Positions 25,751 to 35,048 of a stretch of DNA of 64,000 bases are shown here, piece after piece. This stretch comes from JAVBLQ01 sp031553435 (GTDB lineage Bacteria; Bacteroidota; Bacteroidia; Bacteroidales; Azobacteroidaceae). The stretch lies in contig JAVBLQ010000012.1 in assembly GCA_031553435.1 (NCBI GenBank), forward strand, positions 33,810-97,809, in the 5' to 3' direction. Each line of letters opens with the position of its first letter. Within the stretch, counting starts at the first letter, position 1. Made by a program: the position numbers and the translations under genes. A model generated the notes under the pieces. It saw only the letters and a program-made list of their open reading frames with translations. It made no database searches and was not told the origin of the DNA.

Positions 25751-27999
25751 TTCTGCAAATTTACAATTTTTTCCCTCTCCCCAACAACCCAGATAATATC
25801 ATCGGCCTCAAATTTTAAATCAATATCCGGATTAAGAATAGAACTCTCCCAACGTTCGATCCCTACAACCAAACAATCTGCGTGATCCCTGATTCCCGAA
25901 TTTTGAATCGTTTTTCCGACCAAAGGGGAATCCTGTTCTATCAGTACCTGTTCAATAGTTATATCTTTAGGTGGTTCTTGTTCAACTGTTTCAGCATGTT
26001 TTTTCCTTTTGTCTTCGATATAACGTTGGAATATCATCATTTGCTTGTCTGTTCCCAGTACAATAATTTTATCCATAGGAAATAAACGTTCATCTCCTCC
26101 CGGAATATTCACTCTTTTATCTCCCCTGATGATAGTAACGATATTTACACCACATCGTTGTCTGAAGTTCAATTCCTTAAGTGTTTTCCCGACAATAGAA
26201 TAATTTTGTTTGATTTCAAATTCCGATAAATGAATATCTCTATCCAGCAGGTGATTGACAAATTTCTTTTTTAGCGGAGCATGCAATTCTGTGTATTCTT
26301 GCCGTGCATTCAGGTTCTTTTTAAAACGCCTTTCCATTAAAATAGATTGTTTTTTCAAGCCTTTGGAAAGCACGAATATTAGAATGATAATGGTTGATAC
26401 GGATAATCCTATGCCGAAAGTGGCATTCAGTAATTTACTTTCTATAATCATCAGCAGTGCAACACAAATCACTATCCTGAAAATGATCAGGAATGTGAGA
26501 GGTCCTCTGTTCACTCTACTCTCATTCCATAATTTTTCGAATTCGACAGAATGATTTTTTTTCACAATAATTGCCCGGAGAAAAGGGGCTAATAATAATG
26601 TGATGATTAAAACACACAAAACAGAGCCTTTTGTTCCCTCTACATGTGATTTAATAAACGGAGCCAAATATTGAAATGAGAGGATAGTGATCATGATGGA
26701 AAAAAGAAGATAAATAAAAACCATCTTGAACATACTGGTTAAAAGGGTCTTCCAGGTATTTTCCTGATTAACGGGTCTTGCTCCTGATGTATTTTTATTT
26801 AAATATTTTTGCCATGATGAAGGAATTTTTTTATCAATAAATTTATATGCCGGTTCGGAAAATTTTATCAAATAAGGCGTTACAAAAATTGTAATGACCG
26901 AAACGGATACTATAACCGGATAAATGAAATCAGAAATTACTCCCAATGTAAGTCCCAGACTTGCAATGATAAAAGAAAACTCACCTATCTGTGCCAATGA
27001 AAATCCGGATTGTATGGCGATTTTAAGTGGCTGTCCTGAAAGTAAGACTCCCGAAGTAGCAAAAATAACTTGTCCGAAAATAACAACCAGTGTAATGATA
27101 ATGATGGGAAAAATATAAGTCCCCAAAATACTCAAATCAATCATCATTCCCACCGAAACAAAGAAAATAGCTCCAAAAAGATTTTTGACGGGTTGTACCA
27201 GATGTTCAATTTTTTCAGCCTCCATTGTTTCAGCAAGGATAGAACCCATAACAAAAGCTCCTAATGCAGAAGAAAAACCGGCTTTGGTGGCAAGTATAAC
27301 CATCCCTAAACATAATCCTAATGAAACGACTAACAGACTTTCATCATTTAAAAAAGATCTGGCCTTTCTGAGAAATGTGGGAAGCAGGAAAATGCCGGTG
27401 ACAAACCAGAAAAGTAAAAATGCGATTAATTTGAAGATACTTTCAAACATTTCGGAACCTCCGAACTCTTTGCTGACAGACAAGGTGGAAAGTAAAACCA
27501 TTAACAAAACAGCAAAAAGATCTTCGACTATTAATATTCCCAATACGATGCCTGTAAAACTTTGATTCCGTAAACCCATGTCTTCAAACACTTTGATGAT
27601 GATCATGGTCGACGACATACACAGCATTGCTCCCAGAAATATGCTATTCATTTGACTCCAGCCCAACAACTTTCCGGTAAGATACCCGAGACTCATCATA
27701 CACACAACAATGGTGGTGGTGGAAATGGCTGCTGTAACTCCTACATGAAGTAATTTCTTAAAACTAAAATCCAACCCTAACGCAAAAAGAAGAAATATCA
27801 CACCAATATCCGCCCAGATTTTAATATTGGCGACATCGGTAACCGTAGGTAGTACAGGAATAAATGGCCCGGCCAATATACCGGCCACAATATAGCCCAA
27901 CACAACGGGTTGTTTTAATTTTTTGAATAAAAGGGATACGATACTTGCAGAAATAAGAATCAGTGCAAGATCGATTATCAGAGTTGGGATATGAGACAT
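25747..27999 (-). CDS. CPA2-family monovalent cation:proton antiporter with C-terminal TrkA_C domains
   Basis: 750 aa. About twelve N-terminal helices form the KefB-like exchanger (KQPVVLGYIVAGILAGP, LGLDFSF, GAFVMGSILAETMEAEKIEHLVQPVKN). A second membrane block of four or so helices lies at about 420-545. Two TrkA_C-type ligand-binding domains close it (about 585-655, NYSIVGKTLKELNFRQ; and 680-750, DSPLVGKTIQNSGI). These domains gate K+ or Na+/H+ exchange. The gene starts 2 bp after nfeD. Confidence 0.9.
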   Translation of the reverse strand: MSHIPTLIIDLALILISASIVSLLFKKLKQPVVLGYIVAGILAGPFIPVLPTVTDVANIKIWADIGVIFLLFALGLDFSFKKLLHVGVTAAISTTTIVVCMMSLGYLTGKLLGWSQMNSIFLGAMLCMSSTMIIIKVFEDMGLRNQSFTGIVLGILIVEDLFAVLLMVLLSTLSVSKEFGGSEMFESIFKLIAFLLFWFVTGIFLLPTFLRKARSFLNDESLLVVSLGLCLGMVILATKAGFSSALGAFVMGSILAETMEAEKIEHLVQPVKNLFGAIFFVSVGMMIDLSILGTYIFPIIIITLVVIFGQVIFATSGVLLSGQPLKIAIQSGFSLAQIGEFSFIIASLGLTLGVISDFIYPVIVSVSVITIFVTPYLIKFSEPAYKFIDKKIPSSWQKYLNKNTSGARPVNQENTWKTLLTSMFKMVFIYLLFSIMITILSFQYLAPFIKSHVEGTKGSVLCVLIITLLLAPFLRAIIVKKNHSVEFEKLWNESRVNRGPLTFLIIFRIVICVALLMIIESKLLNATFGIGLSVSTIIILIFVLSKGLKKQSILMERRFKKNLNARQEYTELHAPLKKKFVNHLLDRDIHLSEFEIKQNYSIVGKTLKELNFRQRCGVNIVTIIRGDKRVNIPGGDERLFPMDKIIVLGTDKQMMIFQRYIEDKRKKHAETVEQEPPKDITIEQVLIEQDSPLVGKTIQNSGIRDHADCLVVGIERWESSILNPDIDLKFEADDIIWVVGEREKIVNLQK

Positions 28000-28001
28000 A
28001 T

Positions 28002-29381
28002 TCAGATCTTTTCTACATATATTTGAGCTGCTTCGACTCTTGTCACTCTTACTTTTTCTCCTGATTGAATGAAATTCATTTCGGAAACAGCATCGTAAAT
28101 CTCATCATCAATGATAACTTTTCCCGAGAGGCGAAGTACAGTCTCTGCAACACCTTCTTTTCCAATCAGAAAATCCAGATTGTTTTCGGTAGCAATGGTC
28201 GAATCAATATCTGTCACCAAAGCAATTTTTCTCAACGGACCTTTTTCTCCGATTCTGGAAGACAAGTATAAAAGAAGCCCGAATCCTAAGACAACTCCGG
28301 AACCCACAGTTAATAAGGAACGTGAGACATCGGGCACTTCTACCGGTCCAAAATCAAAATCTATGTTATTAATCATGGCTAAGACTAATCCTGTGACTGA
28401 AAATGTGATTCCCAGAATTCCGGTTACACCGAAACCGGGAATAACAAATATTTCCAATGCAATCAATATCAGTCCGATAACAAACAATAAAATTTCCCAA
28501 TACTGAGCTAATCCGTCAATATACAAAGGTGCAAAATATAAAATAGCAGCAACAGCCGCAGCAATTCCGGCAAAACCTATGCCTGGAGTTTGTAATTCAA
28601 AATAAATACCTCCGATGATAACCATAATTAAGATGGCCTGGAAAATAGGATTCAGTAAAAATCCTTTGATATCATCATAGAGAGTAGGCTTAAATGTTAC
28701 TAGTTTATATTCTTTGTAGCCTAAATATTTTTCGATGACTTCGTCCACATTATCAGCAATTCCGTCACAAAAACCATACTTTATAGCCTCTTCCGAAGTT
28801 AGTGTCAACACTTTTCCGCTATCTACCAATTGAGGAATATAAATATTTCCATCTACCATTGCCTCTGCCATTTTAGGATCGCGTTTCCATTTATAAACAG
28901 TATCTTTCCCATTCACAATCGTATCTTTTCCATGAAACTCGGCTGTAGACCTGATGGTTGAACGCATGTACGACTGATATTTATCGGGCATTTGTTCTCC
29001 CGTTTGGTTAACCACGGTTGCAGCACCGATATTTCCTCCTTTACGCATATAAATACCTTTGCATGCAATAGAAATCAATGCTCCTGCTGAAGCAGCATTA
29101 TTATCAATGAAAACATACACCGGAATTTTACTGTATAAAATAGCTGACCTCATGGAATCCGCTTCAACAACTGATCCGCCATATGTATTCAAATGTAGTA
29201 TTACAGCCTTTGCCTGGAGGAGATTTGCTTCGGCTAGTCCTTTAGACAGATAAATCCACGAAGTAGAGCCAATTTCCCTGTTGATATCAATTTTATATAT
29301 AATCGTTTTTACGTCTTGAGAAATAACATTTTCACTTGCCAATATTATACTAAGAAAAAAAAAGAAAAATATTTTTTTCAT
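28002..29381 (-). CDS. NfeD-family membrane-bound serine protease
   Basis: 459 aa. Signal peptide (about 1-22), then a ClpP-like protease domain with LNTYGGSV, the Ser98 motif NNAASAGAL and IGAATVV; five or so helices (about 250-360); and a C-terminal NfeD OB-fold (about 385-459, EGVAETVLRLSGKVIIDDE). NfeD proteases cleave stomatin-like SPFH partners, but no SPFH gene is adjacent. First gene of the nfeD-CPA2-M28-kdsB operon, with a strong promoter at 29414-29444. Confidence 0.9.
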   Translation of the reverse strand: MKKIFFFFFLSIILASENVISQDVKTIIYKIDINREIGSTSWIYLSKGLAEANLLQAKAVILHLNTYGGSVVEADSMRSAILYSKIPVYVFIDNNAASAGALISIACKGIYMRKGGNIGAATVVNQTGEQMPDKYQSYMRSTIRSTAEFHGKDTIVNGKDTVYKWKRDPKMAEAMVDGNIYIPQLVDSGKVLTLTSEEAIKYGFCDGIADNVDEVIEKYLGYKEYKLVTFKPTLYDDIKGFLLNPIFQAILIMVIIGGIYFELQTPGIGFAGIAAAVAAILYFAPLYIDGLAQYWEILLFVIGLILIALEIFVIPGFGVTGILGITFSVTGLVLAMINNIDFDFGPVEVPDVSRSLLTVGSGVVLGFGLLLYLSSRIGEKGPLRKIALVTDIDSTIATENNLDFLIGKEGVAETVLRLSGKVIIDDEIYDAVSEMNFIQSGEKVRVTRVEAAQIYVEKI

Positions 29382-29413
29382 ATCTCAATTTTGTCATATT
29401 GTGTTTACATTTG

Positions 29414-29444
29414 CAAAGATAAATTTTAATTTAGAAGTATCAAA
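29414..29444 (-). promoter_or_regulatory. Promoter of the nfeD operon
   Basis: On the minus strand TTTG (29441-29444), a 19-bp spacer and TATCTTTG (29414-29421), a perfect Bacteroidota-type promoter. Predicted leader about 25-30 nt before the nfeD ATG at 29381. Confidence 0.8.
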
Positions 29445-29509
29445 GTAAGCAAAGAAGATTAAAACTTCTGAAAAAAAGATCATTCAAATAATGTTTTTAA
29501 TAAAAAAAA

Positions 29510-29540
29510 TTTGAGATACGATAAACATTTTATAACTTTG
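29510..29540 (+). promoter_or_regulatory. Promoter of the ECF sigma gene
   Basis: TTTG (29510-29513), 19 bp, TAACTTTG (29533-29540): perfect match to TTTG-N19-TAnnTTTG. Leader of about 60 nt. It looks like a housekeeping sigma promoter and shows no obvious ECF-type autoregulatory element. Confidence 0.8.
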
Positions 29541-29605
29541 TATTGTTTAATAAAAAATACTCAAAATACACCATACTATAAAATTAATTTTTTAATTTAA
29601 ACATT

Positions 29606-30109
29606 ATGAATCCGCTTCAATTTCAAAGGAAAATTTTAGGCATTCAGGACAATATGTACAATTTTGCCATGATGCTTACTGCGAATAAGGATGATGCCAG
29701 AGATCTATTACAGGATACTACATTAAAAGCGTTAGATAATCAAGACAAATACATTGATAACGTCAATTTCAAAGGTTGGGTGCTGACTATAATGCGTAAT
29801 ATTTTTATTAATAATTACAGGAAGATAGTACGCAGCCAAACGATGGTTGATCAAACGGAAGATTTATATCATTTGAATCTCTCACAAGATTCAGGATTTG
29901 ACACTCCTGATGGCGCCTTTACTATTAAGGAGATCAATAAAGCAATTAATAGCCTCGGCAGTGAATATAAGGTTCCGTTTTCTATGTTTTTGGCCGGTTA
30001 CAAATACAATGAAATTGCTGACAAACTTGATTTACCGCTTGGTACGGTCAAAAGCAGGATATTTTTTGCCCGTCAGGATTTACAAAAAACGTTAAAAGAC
30101 TTCAAATAA
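29606..30109 (+). CDS. ECF-type RNA polymerase sigma factor, no adjacent anti-sigma gene
   Basis: 167 aa with region 2 (about 15-80: NMYNFAMMLTANKDDARDLLQDT, FKGWVLTIMRNIFINNYRK) and region 4 (about 112-162: YNEIADKLDLPLGTVKSRIFFAR, helix-turn-helix). Extracytoplasmic-function class, about the usual size. Neighbours on both sides are on the opposite strand, so no anti-sigma is cotranscribed. In P. gingivalis the orphan ECF factor SigP works with PorX; whether this is its counterpart cannot be judged from sequence alone. Confidence 0.9.
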   Translation: MNPLQFQRKILGIQDNMYNFAMMLTANKDDARDLLQDTTLKALDNQDKYIDNVNFKGWVLTIMRNIFINNYRKIVRSQTMVDQTEDLYHLNLSQDSGFDTPDGAFTIKEINKAINSLGSEYKVPFSMFLAGYKYNEIADKLDLPLGTVKSRIFFARQDLQKTLKDFK

Positions 30110-30190
30110 TTAAAAGTTAAAAACTAAAAGTGAAGAATTTTGTTCTGTGTAAATCTATTTCTTCACTTTTAGTTTTTAATTTCTCACTTT
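30109..30190. repeat. Heptad hairpin between the sigma gene and the porin
   Basis: Four in-phase units ATTAAAA, GTTAAAA, ACTAAAA, GTGAAGA (30109-30136). Perfect 21-bp arms at 30117-30137 and 30159-30179, loop of 21 nt. Lies between convergent genes. Confidence 0.85.
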
Positions 30191-30194
30191 CAGC

Positions 30195-31460
30195 TTAGAA
30201 TTTATATTGCAGCCTTAACGTAAATACATTATTCCTGAGGTCATCTGTAAAATCAGGTAAATTTTCTGTTGTTTCATTCTTATTGATTTCATAATATGCC
30301 TGCAAACGGATATTATTATTTACTCTCCACAACATACCGAATCCAAATGTATTTTGAGACAAATCCACGTAATCAGTTCCGTTCAATCCGATTTCGCTTT
30401 TTTTAACTTTTGTATTCGGATCATACCAATCATATTTTAAGACTGCCGAAAGAGGAAGCGAACCGATATCCTGAACGAATATCACATATCCTCCGCTGAA
30501 ATTCCGGATATAAGTATCTGCGATAACTAAAACTGAAGTATTAGGACTTTTACTGTGCAATTTTCCGCCCGGTTGAGTTCCAAACAGGTATTCTCCCCGC
30601 AATTGTGTCATTCCGAGCAAACTCATGAGGCTGAATTGTGCATCAAACCCAATATATTCCCGTTTAGCGTAGTTACCTTTGTTATCAGGATTGTTATCCA
30701 ACACAAAAGCAGTTCCATCCATGGTATATACATTTTCGGTTCCCTGAAAAACGCCCCCGTTGTAGTAAGATACACCCATTCCTATTTTACCGTTACTTCC
30801 GGCATTGAAATTTCCAGATAGGTGTCCTATAAAATCTTTCCGGCTATCGGTTTCTTGTTTAATGCCGTTTCCTGCAAAAAGGCCGGCTTCTAATTTCAAA
30901 AAATTCCAGGATGATGTTTTTGCCGGTTGCAATACCAACATACCTCCCAAATCACGTTCATCCGGGAATAAGGTTTGAAAAATGGTAGAACGTTCCGGAG
31001 ATTCACGACGTGATGAAGAATAGCTGATTTCATTTCCAAACGGACGATCAAAAATTCCTGCTCTCAATGCATTTGTTTGAAACCAGGGATCTTTAATGTT
31101 GAGATATACATCTTTTACACCAACACCTTTTTCTGTCATGTCTAATTGAAAAACACCGGAAGCAATTCCTTCTTCATATGAAAATTTGATACGTCCCCGG
31201 CGGATTCCTATCCGGCTGAATGATTCTTCCGGATTCTCATTGAAATTACCAATTTTCAAAAGTGCGTCTTTTTCTCCATGCTGGTATTGGGCTTGGATAT
31301 AGCCTGATATTTTAAGCTTTTGAAGAGTTTTTACAGCATCATCAAGCGAGGAAGTTTTTTGTTCTAATTTTTCTGTTGCACCTGGTTCAACATCTTCTTG
31401 TTGAGCAAATACTGCTAAAGATAAGCATAGAAACAAGGATAAAATCACAATACTTTTCAT
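30195..31460 (-). CDS. Phosphate-selective porin O/P-like outer-membrane protein
   Basis: 421 aa: signal peptide (about 1-19, AVFAQ), a short coiled segment (KLEQKTSSLDDAVKTLQKL) and then a beta-barrel of the OprO/OprP family, with alternating aromatic strands and a C-terminal strand ending RLQYKF. SGYIQAQYQHGEKD and FSRIGIRRGRIKFSYE match the family start. It probably passes phosphate or other anions across the outer membrane. A TACTTTTG -7 box lies at 31487-31494. Confidence 0.86.
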   Translation of the reverse strand: MKSIVILSLFLCLSLAVFAQQEDVEPGATEKLEQKTSSLDDAVKTLQKLKISGYIQAQYQHGEKDALLKIGNFNENPEESFSRIGIRRGRIKFSYEEGIASGVFQLDMTEKGVGVKDVYLNIKDPWFQTNALRAGIFDRPFGNEISYSSSRRESPERSTIFQTLFPDERDLGGMLVLQPAKTSSWNFLKLEAGLFAGNGIKQETDSRKDFIGHLSGNFNAGSNGKIGMGVSYYNGGVFQGTENVYTMDGTAFVLDNNPDNKGNYAKREYIGFDAQFSLMSLLGMTQLRGEYLFGTQPGGKLHSKSPNTSVLVIADTYIRNFSGGYVIFVQDIGSLPLSAVLKYDWYDPNTKVKKSEIGLNGTDYVDLSQNTFGFGMLWRVNNNIRLQAYYEINKNETTENLPDFTDDLRNNVFTLRLQYKF

Positions 31461-31486
31461 ACATTTTTCTTTTATTAATTACGATG

Positions 31487-31494
31487 CAAAAGTA
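31487..31494 (-). promoter_or_regulatory. -7 box for the porin gene
   Basis: TACTTTTG on the minus strand, 26 bp before the porin ATG. No -33 partner at the right distance. Confidence 0.4.
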
Positions 31495-31550
31495 TTTTGA
31501 GAATATTACATGTTTTTTTAGATAATGTTACAAAAGTGTTAAACTTCCAT

Positions 31551-32057
31551 TCAGCAATTCTCAATCGCCAATAGCTTTTCTTTTCTCCATAATCCACCTC
31601 CATATCCGGTCAGCTTACCATTACTACCGATTACCCGGTGACATGGAATAATAATGGAGATTTTGTTCATTCCATTTGCATTGGCAACAGCTCTGACGGC
31701 AGTTGGTTTTCCCATACCCAATGCTTCTTCCTGATAGGAAATTGTTTTACCATAAGGAATTTTGAGTAGCTCTTCCCAGACTTTCTTTTGAAAATCGGTT
31801 CCTATAATAACCAGAGGAATATCAAATTCTTTAAGTTCACCCTTGAAATATGCTTCCAATTGTTCTTTAAGTACCCCAAAATATTTATTATCACCCTCCT
31901 GAATGGTGGCATTGAGTGACTTGGATATGTCTTTAAATTCTTTTTCCAATATTTTACGGTCGTGGAAGTCCAGCAAACAGATTCCTTTATCCGTGGCACA
32001 AGCAATCATTGTACCCAATGGAGTTTCAAATTGAGTAAGATTAACAGTTTGTTTCAT
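31551..32057 (-). CDS. ogt: Methylated-DNA--protein-cysteine methyltransferase
   Basis: 168 aa suicide repair protein that removes O6-alkyl groups from guanine. The acceptor Cys139 lies in IIPCHRVIG; the DNA-binding helix segment AVRAVANANG and the lid Tyr region TGYGGGLWRKEKLL are present. N-terminal half is the usual RNase-H-like fold. It stands alone on the minus strand between the porin and a divergent lipoprotein gene. Confidence 0.95.
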   Translation of the reverse strand: MKQTVNLTQFETPLGTMIACATDKGICLLDFHDRKILEKEFKDISKSLNATIQEGDNKYFGVLKEQLEAYFKGELKEFDIPLVIIGTDFQKKVWEELLKIPYGKTISYQEEALGMGKPTAVRAVANANGMNKISIIIPCHRVIGSNGKLTGYGGGLWRKEKLLAIENC

Positions 32058-32183
32058 ATGATGTGTTTTTTGTATATTTTTTTCAAAACAAATTTATTAA
32101 TTATTTTTGAGATTATCTCCTTTAATGGATCTTTCTTACCTTTATATTATGCCAAACCTTTGAAAATATTTTCAATTTTCCCC

Positions 32184-32214
32184 TTTTTCCTTTTCCATTT
32201 TTTGACTAAGTTTG
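32184..32214 (+). promoter_or_regulatory. Probable promoter of the 32.2-kb lipoprotein gene
   Basis: TTTT (32184-32187), 19 bp, TAAGTTTG (32207-32214). The -33 box misses one base. The -7 box overlaps an in-frame TTG at 32212, which argues for the ATG at 32233 as the real start. Confidence 0.5.
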
Positions 32215-32232
32215 TCTGAAAAATACACGACA

Positions 32233-33054
32233 ATGAAAAAAATTCTCTGTTTACTCTGTTTATTTACTCTATTTTCCTGTAGTAATCAGGACGAAAAAGC
32301 GAAAAAAGAACTAGAAAAGGCTCGTCTTTATTATGAAAAACAAGAGTTTTTGGCAGCCAGACAAACTTTGGATAGTCTGAAGGTAAAATATCCCAAAGCT
32401 TATCCTGTTTTAAAAGAAGGTTTACAATTAATGCGTGAGGTCAAACTGGCTGAACAAAAGCGAAATCTGGCTTATGCTGACAGTATGTTGATCATAAAAT
32501 CAGCTGAAGCCGAATCTTTGAAAAAGGATTTTATTTTTGAAAAAGATAAAACTTACGACGATACCGGAAAGTATATTTATAAACAACAAGCTGCTGAGAG
32601 AGGTTATCAACGTTCTTATATCCGTTCAGGAGTCAACGAGTTTGGTGAAATGTACATTGCCAGCGTATATTACGGAGGCGTTCCCATCAAACATACGAGC
32701 TTGAAAGTCTCTTCCAAAGACGGAGAATATACCGAAACTGCAACCATTCCTTATGATGGTGGCACCAATTACTCTTTTACAGATGGAGGAATGACTACAG
32801 AAACTGTTACTTATCTGGGTGAAAAAGGTCGTGATGTCGCACTTTTCATATATAATCATCAAAAAGAGCCTTTGAAAGCAAGTTATCTGGGAGGGAAATC
32901 GTATTCGATTCAAATCAGTGATACAGATAAAAAAGCGATGGCTGCCACCTATGATTTAGCAACCGTGCTCTCGGACATTGAACGATTCAAAAAAGAAATT
33001 AAAACTGCGAAACTTAAAAGTGAATATTTTGAAGTAAAAACTAAAGAGAATTAA
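32233..33054 (+). CDS. Lipoprotein with N-terminal helical domain, function unknown
   Basis: 273 aa. Signal and lipobox LFSC (Cys16), then an alpha-helical stretch resembling a TPR pair (ELEKARLYYEKQEFLAARQTLDSL, residues about 24-50), a short coiled segment, and a beta-rich C-terminal half (YIASVYYGGVPIKHTSLKVSS). I do not recognise the family. ATG 32233 is preferred because the promoter -7 box covers the only upstream in-frame start. Its end overlaps the convergent gene by four bases. Confidence 0.75.
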   Translation: MKKILCLLCLFTLFSCSNQDEKAKKELEKARLYYEKQEFLAARQTLDSLKVKYPKAYPVLKEGLQLMREVKLAEQKRNLAYADSMLIIKSAEAESLKKDFIFEKDKTYDDTGKYIYKQQAAERGYQRSYIRSGVNEFGEMYIASVYYGGVPIKHTSLKVSSKDGEYTETATIPYDGGTNYSFTDGGMTTETVTYLGEKGRDVALFIYNHQKEPLKASYLGGKSYSIQISDTDKKAMAATYDLATVLSDIERFKKEIKTAKLKSEYFEVKTKEN

Positions 33055-34511
33055 AAACGTTCCAATCCTTTGATACCCTCTCTGTTAAGTATTATACGAT
33101 AACGCTTCAATTCTAATTGGTCCAAATATTGATAACGTAAAATAAAATTCAAATAATATATTTTCTCTCCGTCAATAATTTTATAGTCAGTTTCATCATC
33201 CGTAATGTATAAAGGTACATGAGGATTATCCATTTTCCGGATAAACTCGGAAATATTAAACCGAAGGATATTATTTACTCCATCTACAGGATAACGGTTG
33301 GATGAATTAATTTCTTTCCGGCTCAACTGCATCCGCAAACGGTATAAAATAATTTTTTCATCATTGATCCGGTTTTCAGCTTCCAAAATATCGGAGCGGT
33401 TGCGTAATTGCATAATTTCTCTCGGAGTCTGACTTTCTTTTACAAAGGACTGACTTTCTTTATACCACCCGATCGGCATTCCATTGAAGCTAATATTTGT
33501 CTTATTGTCAAAGTATTTGCTGTCCAATTTATGTGAAAAATAATGCCTGGATAATTCTTTGATTCTGTCTTTCAACATATAACCAACAACGAGGGCGATA
33601 AACAACGGAAGTGTAAAATTGCCATATTTCATTTGAAAAGAAAATGCGACAACAGTGGCAAAAATCATTGAAATTCCTGCGGCTACACTATAATAAATTT
33701 GTTTTACAAAAGCCCCGTCTTCTCTCTTTTTTATATGGAGAAAAAGTTGACTTTCAATATATTTCTTGAGCGCTCCGAAGCGGCTTACGGCAGCGCGGTT
33801 TTTATCCTGACTGTTTTTTTCAACAATCGGAAATTTTTTACTCTTCTTATATTCAATCTCGTAATTGATCAGTTTTAATAAATCCACTTTCTTTTTTTCG
33901 TATAAATCATCGTGGATTTCATCCAGAATTTTGAGCAATTTAAAAGTATGTAATTCAATTAAATTACTCATAAATTCATCTCCAAAAAGATAATATTCGA
34001 AAATATTTTTTTCGATCGTGGGCACATGTATTATTTCTATCAAATTACGATATCCTTCTGCAACAGCATAAGTATTACGGATGTAAGATGAAACTAAAAA
34101 ATCCCTTTCATACTCTGATTCACAATTTTTTATATGAAGAATATCGTCGCGCAATGAACTTTTCACAATGGACTGAAACATCTTGATATGTGATTCATAA
34201 TCATTGATGTTGGTTCTGGTCGGATTACTTGCAACTTCATTAAATGATTTGATCAGGAGTTTCAATGGTAATTCTTCCGGATTGGCTATATCCCGTAAAA
34301 GATAAACGGGAGTTATCAACCGGACGTTGGATTTCACATCGCGATAAAAGTCCATTTTGGAATATGTATATCTATTGATATCCAGTGAATTAGGTATAAA
34401 CACCCACATATCCAAAGAAAAATCATTTACTTCTCTTTTCTTTCTTGCAGTAAAACCGACTTTCAGTTCCAGCGAAAATTTATCATGTATTTTGACTAAT
34501 TCTTCGATCAT
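33051..34511 (-). CDS. Conserved-looking membrane protein of unknown function
   Basis: 486 aa, mostly soluble and charged, with one pair of hydrophobic helices at about 277-320 (IYYSVAAGISMIFATVVAF, FTLPLFIALVVGYML). The N-terminal ~270 residues and C-terminal ~165 residues would therefore lie on the same side of the membrane, probably cytoplasmic. I recognise no domain. It follows the CYTH gene on the same strand, 51 bp downstream, so it may share the RND/CYTH transcript. Confidence 0.75.
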   Translation of the reverse strand: MIEELVKIHDKFSLELKVGFTARKKREVNDFSLDMWVFIPNSLDINRYTYSKMDFYRDVKSNVRLITPVYLLRDIANPEELPLKLLIKSFNEVASNPTRTNINDYESHIKMFQSIVKSSLRDDILHIKNCESEYERDFLVSSYIRNTYAVAEGYRNLIEIIHVPTIEKNIFEYYLFGDEFMSNLIELHTFKLLKILDEIHDDLYEKKKVDLLKLINYEIEYKKSKKFPIVEKNSQDKNRAAVSRFGALKKYIESQLFLHIKKREDGAFVKQIYYSVAAGISMIFATVVAFSFQMKYGNFTLPLFIALVVGYMLKDRIKELSRHYFSHKLDSKYFDNKTNISFNGMPIGWYKESQSFVKESQTPREIMQLRNRSDILEAENRINDEKIILYRLRMQLSRKEINSSNRYPVDGVNNILRFNISEFIRKMDNPHVPLYITDDETDYKIIDGEKIYYLNFILRYQYLDQLELKRYRIILNREGIKGLERF

Positions 34512-34562
34512 AGAAAAAAAGAGTTATATGTCATCTAAAAGAATGCCCCATCAGGAGTATAA

Positions 34563-35033
34563 TTACCAGTTTTTATATGGATTCTTCACCAACATGGAAT
34601 TGTAATATTTTACATCTCCGGTCACTTCTTCTCCCAGGAATGAAGGTCGATCAAAAGCAGAGTCTTCAGTTTCTAATTCGACTTCGGCAACAATCAGACC
34701 TTGATTGTCTCCATAAAATTCGTCAACTTCAAAAGTATGTGAACCGGCTTTGACTAAGTAACGGGTTTTGTCAATTACACCAGGTTCGCATATTTTAAGT
34801 AATTCTTCAGCTTCCAGCAGAGGAATTTCATTTTCCCACTCAAAGCGGCTAAGACCTGATTTGCTTACTGGGCCTTTGACCGTAATGTAACCCTTATCTT
34901 CCCACGTACGGATACGAACAGTACGACCGGATGCAGAAGATAAGTATCCTTGCCGGATGCGGATTTTTTTTTCTGCCAGAGATCTGAAGGAATTATCTTT
35001 CACTAAAAATTTGCGTTCTATTTCTTGTGCCAT
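34563..35033 (-). CDS. CYTH-domain protein (triphosphatase or class IV adenylate cyclase fold)
   Basis: 156 aa with the ExExK motif near the N-terminus (EIERKFLV), repeated charged strands (RIRQGYLS, VRIRTWEDKGYITVKGP, LSRFEWENEIP) and FEVDEFYGDNQGLIVAEVELETED. CYTH tunnels bind triphosphates with two metals; bacterial stand-alone members are usually inorganic triphosphatases. It lies 15 bp after the TolC-like gene. The substrate is unknown. Confidence 0.9.
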   Translation of the reverse strand: MAQEIERKFLVKDNSFRSLAEKKIRIRQGYLSSASGRTVRIRTWEDKGYITVKGPVSKSGLSRFEWENEIPLLEAEELLKICEPGVIDKTRYLVKAGSHTFEVDEFYGDNQGLIVAEVELETEDSAFDRPSFLGEEVTGDVKYYNSMLVKNPYKNW

Positions 35034-35048
35034 GATATATTTTTTCCA

